Below, one piece after another: positions 56,830-64,000 of a stretch of 64,000 nt of DNA (its first letter is position 1; every line of letters begins with the position of its first letter). Both the position numbers and the translations under genes were made by a program. Source of the stretch: Garcia nutans (Eukaryota; Streptophyta; Magnoliopsida; Malpighiales; Euphorbiaceae). The stretch lies in assembly GCA_947685225.1 (NCBI GenBank), contig CANTUV010000007.1, positions 14,032,501-14,096,500 of the forward strand. Reading direction: 5' to 3'. Under the pieces are notes generated by a model that ran no database searches, was not told where the DNA came from, and saw only the letters and a program-made list of their open reading frames with translations.

Positions 56830-58478
56830 TCAGCTATAATACTCCCTTTTATGGCCTTTTGGATTATATATAATCTCATACCCAGTTAATAAAAACTGAC
56901 ATCGAGCAACTCTCCCAGTTAAAGTTGGATTTTCAAAAATGTACTTAATGGAATCTATTCGGGATATCAAAAAGGTGGTGTAATATAGCATATAGTGCCG
57001 TAATCGATGAGCAGCCCATGCTAATGCAACACAAGTTCTTTCTAACATACAATATTTTGCTTCATATTTGGTGAACTTTTTACTTATATAATATATGACT
57101 TGCTCCTTCCTTCCTGAGTCATTATGTTGCCCAAGAACACCACCCATCGAACTCTCAAAGACTGTCAAGTACAAAAGAAAAGGACGACTGGGTATAGACG
57201 GCTGCAGAATTGGAGGATTTTATAAATAATGCTTAATCTTATCAAAGGCCTTTTGACATTCCTCATTCCATTTTCCCGGATTATTTTTCCTCAAAAGCTT
57301 GAAGATAGGCTCACACGTAGCTGTCAATTGTGATATGAATCGAGCTATATAATTAAGCCTTACCAAAAAGCTTCGGACTTCTTTTTCAATTTTAGGGGCT
57401 GAAATTTCAACTATAGCCCTAATTTTATCAGGATCAATCTCAATTTTCCTCCTGCTGACTATAAACACTAATAATTTCATTGATGAAACTCTAAATATGC
57501 ACTTTGCAGGATTTAATTGAAGCTGATATCTCCTTAATCGCTTAAACAATCTTCCCAAAACTACAACATGGTCTTCATCATGTTAAGATTTTGCTATCGT
57601 GTCATTGACATATACTTTTATTTCTTTATGCATCATATCACGAAATAAGATAGCCATTGCTCTTTGGTAAGTTGCGCCCGCATTCTTCGGTCTAAAAGGC
57701 ATCACTTTATAACAAAATATTCCCCAGAGAGTGATAAAAGTTATTTTCTCCTTGTCATCAGGATTCATTTTAATTTGGTTGTACCCTGAGAATCCATCCA
57801 TTAATGAGAACATATGGAATCGAGCTGTATTATCTACTAGCACATCGATGTACGACAAAGGGAAATCATCTTTTGGATTTGCTTGATTAAGATCTCAATA
57901 ATCAACACACATCCTGACCTGTCCATCTTTCTTAGGGACAAGAATAATGTTAGCCACCCATTCTGGATACTTGGCCACTTCTAAGAAACCTGCCTCAAAC
58001 TATTTTTTTACTTCTTCTTTTATTTACAACAAAATATCAGGTTTCATTTTTTGTAACTTTTGTTTTATGGAATTATATTCTGGCCTTAATGGCAAACGAT
58101 GCATAACAATGTCCGTACTTAGCCGTGGCATATCTTGATATGACCATGCAAAGACATCGACAAACTCTCTTAGCAATTTAATCATCCTTTCTTTGAGTAC
58201 TAGAGGCAAGGATGCATTAATCCTTATTTCCTTCTTATTTTCTTCAGTTCCTAGGTTTAGTGTTTCTACTGCTTCCTCTAAATATTGTACAATTTTTTTT
58301 ATCATGTTCCATCATCCTAGTTATTTCGGGTGGAAAATTCTCTTCATCTTCTTTATCAGATGTGATTTCAAAGATAGGGTTATCAAAATCATATCCAGAC
58401 TTAATTTCATCAAGATTTAATTCATCATTGACATTCATGGGTAAAATGAGTATAAAGAAAAAAATTACCAAGATATAA
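56830..58478 (-). pseudogene. Tat reverse transcriptase and RNase H
   Basis: One frame, with several stops, covers the whole domain. Start: the acidic linker and LREFVDVFAWSYQDMPRLST near 58200; then KKDGQVRMCVDY, FSLMDGFSGYNQIKMNPDDK, ITLWGIFCYKVMPFRPKNAG, ATYQRAMAILFRDMMHKEI and VYVNDTIAKS. The YxDD box reads YVND, so a catalytic Asp is lost. The thumb (QLQLNPAKCIFRV) and connection (PEIEKEVRSFLVRLNYIARF-like) follow, then RNase H (VFESSMGGVLGQHNDSG; ISKKFTKYEAKYCMLERTCV; EN-rich end). The first RNase H Asp is replaced (VFESSMG). Stops near 58024, 57583 and 57220. Confidence 0.9.
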
Positions 58479-58739
58479 AAATTAAGCAGAAAGTAAATGA
58501 ATGAAAATATTAAGGAGAGTTCAAGAATGGAGATGAAACATGAACTTTATTTTATTAAAAATTATTTTGAAACATTTGAAAAATGAAGCCATGCTAACAT
58601 TTTCCTAAGATATTGGTTAAAATCATAGGAAAATAATTATTTGCATTACTTTGATTGAGATAGCAATCCATAAGCTTTTCAATTTTTCAGATCTTGTCCT
58701 AGTAACAAGGATGTAACCCATAAAGCTACTTCATCACGA

Positions 58740-60250
58740 GGCTCATTTTAATTCACCATAGTCACTAATAAGTTTTTAGATATTTCCTCCACATCTCCTG
58801 GACCTCCTGCCGTCTCTATTTCTTCATGGAAAAAACTAGCACGTCTAAAGGTTTGCCTTAGGGGTGGGAATGTCATTTTCTCCACTAAAGCTTCTTCATT
58901 TGTCAATCTTGCCAGCTGATGATCCTTTTTCTCTTTTTGAATTCTTCTTTTGTCTTCTCTAGTAATCTTGTATCTCAATCCAGCTCGATAGTCAATATTG
59001 AAAGGAAGCAGAAAGATATTAATTCCTTGTTCATATCTTCCTAAACCTTTTCATGAGAATAGCTTACCCTTATCATTTCTCTTTCCACCATCATAGTCGC
59101 AGTTGATAATCGAGGCAATGGCATGACCAATCATTCTTCAACATATGAAGTGTTTGCTATTTCAAAGGATTAGAAAGATATTTCAAAGGCTTCTTTTGCT
59201 GCTTCAACATATAGGGTAGAAACAGGTTTAGTGAATAAAAGATCTTCTTCTCTCGAAATTTCAATCATCTTTCCTTCAATGATGAATTTGACTTTCTAAT
59301 TTAAAGATGATGGTACTGCTCATGCCGAGAGAATCCATGGCTGTCCTAATAACATATTGTAAGCTAGTACCATTTTCATCACTTGAAATGTGATATTAAA
59401 TGTGACTGGACCCATTTGGATAGGTATTTTAATATCTCTTAAAACCTCTCTTTTAGTCCCATCAAAGGCTCAAACTATCATAGAGCTAGGCTGTATATAT
59501 GTCTCATCAATTGGTAGCTTTGAGAGAGTCATTTTAGGTAAGATATTCAGAGATGACCTATTGTCCACTAGAACCTTTGCAGCCAAGTATCCCTTCCATT
59601 GGACTGATATATGTAAAGCTTTTATATGCCCAGTCCCTTCTCCACGTATTTCATCATCAGTGAAGGATATGTAATTAGCTGCATTACACTTCCACCTATG
59701 TTGTTCAAGTTATCTACAGAGATGTCGTGGCAAATATGTGCATGATTTAGAACATTGAGTAGTGTATTTCGATGAGATTCTGAATTCAAGATCAAAGATA
59801 TTAGTGAGACTTTAGCTGGGGTTCTATTCAACTATTTAATCACCTTGTATTCACTTTGTTTTACCAACTTCAAGAATTCATATGCCTCATGCTCAGATAG
59901 CAGCTTCTTTACGTCCAATTGTGGGTCATTTTTAGCGACCATGACTTGGAACTCTCTAGTCTCAATCTGTTCTAACAATTTTTCTTCTTTAGCTTTCCTG
60001 TTCCTATGCCTTTCTAGTTCTTCTTTTCAACAATTTTCTACTTCTTCTGGTGTATGGCAGTGCCCAGTTCTTGTCATTCCACCTACACCAGAGTTATTAA
60101 CTACTGATTCTATTTCATTACTTTCTTGGTATAAACCATGATTGTGGCTCACTACCTCGAACCCATACTTCCAAGGTACTGCTTTTGAATCCTTATATTC
60201 AAAAGGAGCTAGTGCTTTAATGATATGTTTTGGGATTTGTGAAGACATAT
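58740..60250 (-). pseudogene. Tat protease and linker regions
   Basis: From 60248: SSQIPKHIIKALAPFEYKDS and VPWKYGFEVVSHN (post-gag linker), TPAKVSLISLILNSESHRNT (59831-59760), then the protease: YISVQWKGYLAAKVLVDNRSSL (the D-N/T-G site reads DNRSS, Gly to Arg), PSSMIV, QMGPVTFNITFQVM, YNMLLGQPWI (LLGRPWI-like). After it comes the basic linker YKITREDKRRIQKEKKDHQL to 58748. The active-site change and stops mark it as dead. Confidence 0.85.
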
Positions 60251-60365
60251 CCGATTTTTCCTCATGCTGAAATAGAAAGATTAGTAGACACCATATTCAC
60301 ATCATCCCTTTTCCTTCTTTCTATTCCAAAAATTACATTTTTTGCATTCATCAATTCATGAACTT

Positions 60366-62237
60366 TCATCTTGAACTATGAACGCTAATTGATTGTATGA
60401 CCCAATGTCTCACTATGGTAATCACAAAAAGGTTCTTGTTGAGGGGAAGGTTTGTCTCTTGATTGGCTTTCAAGAACAATCTGGCTTTGATTAAAATTTG
60501 AAAAAGCTCCCCTATAGGCATTTGAACTACCTCTATGCTCTCCTTATATCGTCGAATCTCATCCTCAATAATGGCATTGATTTTGCCCCCCTCATGATTT
60601 GGCAAAGGATTATTATTCACTTAAGGGGTCTTTGATTCCTGATTAAATTTCAACCATCCTGTATTCAAAAGAATCTGGACCTTTCTTTTAAATGCAGTGC
60701 AATTTTTGATAGAATGGCTAGGTGCTCCTGCATGATATTCACGTTTTGAATCAGGATCGTACCACTTATGGTAAGGTGGCTTCATTGGTTCTAATGAAAT
60801 CAAACACACTTATTGTCCTTGTAGTAATTGAGGCAACAATTCTGCATAAGTTATCAGGATAAGATCAAATATTTCTATTCTCCTTTCCAGATGGTGATTA
60901 TTTTGTTGCCCTACTTGATTGGGTTGATTTGTTCTGTTGTTTGCACCTTGAGCAGGCATAAGAATAGCAAGTGGAGTAGAATACAGAGCATTTTTGAGAA
61001 CTCATAAATCAGGGAGCGTGATAAGGGAACTGATTCATTTTAGGCCTTACATTAGCCACATAATGTGGTGGAGGGTGATGATAGTAAGTTTCTTTAGGTT
61101 GTGGATGTTCTCCTATCATGTGGGTTTCTTATTCTTTCTTTTTGCCTAAATATTGTCTTTTAGAGTTGTTTTCTTCAATACTTCGCTTCTCAATTTTTTC
61201 TTTTTTTATGCCTTGCTCAATCCTTTCCTCAGCTAGAACAAAATCTGAAAAGTTGTTGGTTGTGTTAGCTAACAACATATTATAGAATGGTTGTCCCAGT
61301 GTGTAAGAAATTAGATATCATCTCCTTATCAATGAGAGGGGGACTAACTTGTGCTGCTTTATCTCTCCATCTTTGTCAATATTCTTTAAAAGTTTCATTG
61401 TTTTTATTTTTCATAGCTCTCAAATCATCCCTGCTAAGTGACATATCCATGTTATGTTTATATTGCTTTATGAAAGCATCTACTAGATCTTTCCATCTTT
61501 AAACTTGTGTTTGATCTAAACTCATCTACCACCTCATTGCCGATCATGTAAGACTTTCTTGATAAATATGAATTAGTAATTTCTCATTACTGATGTATGC
61601 TGCCATTCTACTATAGAACATTGATAGATGACTTTGAGGATAAGATAGTCCATCATATTTTTTAAAGTTTGGAGTTTTAAACTTCAGTGGTATGGTCACG
61701 TTAGGTACCAGGCACAATTGGGATGCGTCAGTGGTTCCATATATATTGACCCCTTCAATTGCCTTTAAATGCTTTTCTATCCACTCTATCTTTTCTGAAA
61801 CAGGTTCAGGACTAGCTCTTTTGAAATTGCTTTGCACCTTGGGGTCATCCAAGTCTGGGATTATTATGGGTTCTTCAAGAAAAACATGAGGCCTTGGATT
61901 TATTTTGATCTTCTTTTGCTTGCCCTCCTTGTTGCATTCCTTGAAAAGATTGAGGTGCACCCGCATTTTCTGCTGGATGAATACTTAGTCCCCCTTCTGC
62001 TGGCTTATATTATGGGATAAAACCTGATGGATATGCAAGATCTCCCATGACACTTGTAAAAGGATCGGTTATGGGGGTTCCTGATCCTAAGGCATGAGGC
62101 ATGATTTTTATAGTGTTCTTGATTTTGAATAATTCCATGAGTTATGCTAGTTGATTTCTCATTTCTGAAACTTCTTCTAACTTATTCTTTATTTGGTCGA
62201 TATCTTGCCTCATTTCTTCTTGGGCTTGGTTTTCCAT
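60366..62237 (-). pseudogene. gag: Tat gag
   Basis: The likely ATG at 62237 starts a coiled-coil N-terminus (MENQAQEEMRQDIDQIKNKL). Further on: the linker IIPDLDDPKVQSNFKRASPE, WIEKHLKAIEGVNIYGTTDA, KFKTPNFKKYDGLSYPQSHL (start of the gag domain), KLLIHIYQESLT, then frame breaks through 61300-61540. The C-terminal part shows SLEPMKPPYHKWYDPDSKRE, YHAGAPSHSIKNCTAFKRKV: the conserved H/C cluster that stands in place of a classical knuckle in Tat gag. The last piece, MPIGELFQILIKARLF near 60500, is followed by a stop at 60366-60368. At least five stops or frame changes. Confidence 0.85.
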
Positions 62238-62633
62238 AAATATGGTCTTTGAACGAGTCTCGAAATGGTAAGTTAAGTCAGATTTATTTTTGAAAGCCGG
62301 TTTATGTCGACGTTCATGATGGTATATTTATTTTTTATTAGAAAACATTTTTATTTACTATTTTTCATTTGAATCATAATGCAAACTCTTTTTTTAATAG
62401 GTAATAAAAAAAAAATAAATAACTGATCATTTTTCAACATATTAAAAAAAATGCTTACCAAATTATAGAAGAAATCAAATCCTTTTAACTCTTTGTGACC
62501 TTCATCTAAATCTTCCGAAATAGGAAATCTATCAATACATCTTTTCTAGTAAATTATAGAGCTCTTATCCATGTGATCCCACTGGCATATAAATTATCTT
62601 TATATGGTTCACTTCTTAGGCCATGTAGCTTGC
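62238..62633 (-). other. Spacer between Tat ORF1 and gag
   Basis: About 400 AT-rich bases without domain. In Ogre elements this region holds a spliced or untranslated link between ORF1 and gag; no splice sites are claimed here. Confidence 0.4.
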
Positions 62634-64000
62634 TTATTGAGCTAGTTCTTTCAATTTTTTAGTGAGATGATCAGCCTGGGTGTATACCCTGATAAAATTA
62701 TCTTGACAAAAGATACAATATTCCTTATATGCTCTCAGGCGTGTGGCTAAATCATTTTTCTTAGACAAATTTTGATCTATAGAAGTAGTCAATTGATCTA
62801 TTTGGTCTTGATATACTTGAATTTTACATATTAAAATTTTTACATTATTTTGTTGCTGGCATGATTCCTCTACTAGAGTTTTTATCTCACTCTTCATGCT
62901 TTCTTCCCTTTCTTTATACCCATCTAATAGTTGTTGGAGTATAAACATTTCTCCATTTAACTTTTTTTTTTTTGCTTTGTTTCAAAAACTCTTCTTTCGA
63001 CTTCCAAGATTGTCATCTTTCTGTTCATTGTGTTGGATTCTTGCATCTGGATTTTTGCTATTTCATATTTAAGCTTTTCATTTTTTCTATGAATCTCAAA
63101 AGTTCTTTTTTTTAGCCTTTGCAATCTCTCGAATCCAGTACGCTACATCTCTATTATTTGTGGAAGACTTTTCCCATGATAGTTTTATCAATAAGAACAT
63201 GCTCATTTGTTGTGGAAGGTTCATTGTGCATCCTTAATATCAGAGAGATGAACCCTTTTCCTCTTTTTTGGTGCCATTCTAAGTAATTCTGAGTCATTGA
63301 GTCTCTATAAGCTTTGGATCTTATCTTTTTCACAAACTTCCATGCGTCCAAGACTTTGCCAAGTTTGGCAAATGTCTCCTCATCCCCATAATTAAAGTCT
63401 ATATGATCCAACCCTATTGATTAAGAAATAAAATTTGAAGATCCCAACTGTCTTCTTACCATTGCAGGTGCACATGCGGTGACCCCCCATATGCCTATTA
63501 AAGGCACCCATGGAAAATCGCCACAACTGAATGTTAATGATTGTCTATCCTTCCAAAAGGCTAACCAGGATATATCTTCTTCTTTTATATATTGTAGAAA
63601 TCTTAACCATTGCTTTTTGTTCGGGGCTGTCTTCGGCCATTCTGCTGATCCAAACTTTGCCAGATGATTTTTTATAGCATTGTTTCTCGGTTCGTACTTA
63701 ATAATAGGAAACTGGAATTGAGGAGGATACTTGAAATGTGTTAAAGCCCACGTACTCAACAAAATAGCACAACCTGTGAATCATCTGCTTCCTTGTTTCC
63801 TGCAATCATTCAAAGACCTCACTGTTTCTGCCACTATATTAATGACTGGATCTGTCCCTCTTATTACACTAGTAAAGAGGGTGATCACTTTGGGGTCTAT
63901 AGAGTTCAATTCTTTTGAAAATATGACCATTCCATAAATGAGCAGTGCTAAAATATGAAATTCTTCCTTTCTATACAAATTATTTTTACAAATCCTAGTA
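62634..64000 (-). pseudogene. Extra ORF upstream of gag (Ogre ORF1-like), incomplete
   Basis: Tat/Ogre elements carry an additional ORF of unknown role before gag. Here one minus-strand frame runs from 63978 to 63154 with in-frame stops at 63781 and 63421: SLNDCRKQGSR, HLAKFGSAEWPKTAPNKKQW, DISWLAFWKDRQ, GDFPWVPLIGIWGVTACAPA (the most conserved ORF1 patch), LGKVLDAWKFVKKIRSKAYR, SMTQNYLEWHQKRGKG. A second frame (62948-62634) encodes a coiled coil rich in K/E/Q (MFILQQLLDGYKEREESMKS; TRLRAYKEYCIFCQDNF). The N-terminus is outside the window. Assignment to a DUF7745-like family is from memory. Confidence 0.75.

Larger units (their letters stand above)
48216..64000 (-). mobile_element. Tat/Ogre-type Ty3/gypsy element copy B (5' end outside window)
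   Basis: A very large element on the minus strand. From 64000 downward: an extra ORF before gag, gag, protease, RT-RNase H, a second (archaeal-type) RNase H, integrase, 3' UTR with tandem hairpin array, 3' LTR. The extra 5' ORF, the second RNase H between RT-RH and INT, the long LTR and the 3' UTR repeats are together diagnostic of the Tat/Ogre lineage (established knowledge). All genes have stops and frame changes. More than 13 kb of its own sequence is in view, plus a nested 2554-bp solo LTR. The 5' LTR and primer site are beyond 64000. Confidence 0.9.

Overview
Plant nuclear DNA, almost certainly a eudicot: very AT-rich, full of LTR retrotransposons, with tRNA-iMet primer sites, a Harbinger-type MITE, CACTA remnants, a caulimovirid-like endogenous element and one intron-bearing plant transcription-factor gene. 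The species cannot be told from sequence alone. Only one intact host gene is visible in 64 kb: a SHINE/WIN1-clade AP2/ERF regulator on the minus strand (24322-25131, one intron).

Layout. 1-7740: the 3' end of a Ty3/gypsy Tat/Ogre-type element (copy A, plus strand), made of a 3' UTR with a tandem array and a 3' LTR of about 2.83 kb. It carries an LTR end inserted at 588/589 and a 2874-bp solo LTR (4183-7056, perfect TSD CTACG). 7946-18902: a Ty1/copia element (Tnt1/Tork-like, minus strand, TSD GTTAT) split inside its reverse transcriptase by a younger 5.6-kb Ty3/gypsy element (9404-15017, plus strand). That gypsy element has lost RT, RNase H and the integrase core by an in-frame deletion. 18908-24300: AT-rich intergenic DNA. 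24322-25310: the SHINE gene with TATA box and short leader. 25313-36080: AT-rich DNA with MITEs, a CACTA remnant and tRNA-derived short repeats. 36081-38977: an internally deleted caulimovirid-like (endogenous pararetrovirus) copy between 340-bp direct repeats. 39673-39935: an organelle-like segment containing an LSU rRNA fragment. 39936-48215: AT-rich DNA with one 1.6-kb unclassified repeat and a tRNA-derived repeat. 48216-64000: a second Tat/Ogre-type element (copy B, minus strand) with 3' LTR, 3' UTR array, integrase, extra RNase H, RT-RNase H, protease, gag and an additional 5' ORF. All its genes are broken, and its integrase holds a 2554-bp solo LTR.

The strongest structural result is the reading of the two Tat 3' ends. 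They are collinear, in inverted orientation about 40 kb apart. The LTR start (TG) and end (CA) give lengths of 2833 bp (A, after subtracting its insert) and 2844 bp (B). Copy B therefore serves as the unoccupied reference for the solo LTR in copy A. I found no convincing new host system; the most unusual items are the hairpin-unit tandem arrays in the Tat 3' UTRs, the RT-less gypsy derivative and the pararetrovirus copy with terminal repeats ending at a primer-site motif. Substitution counts quoted were made by eye.
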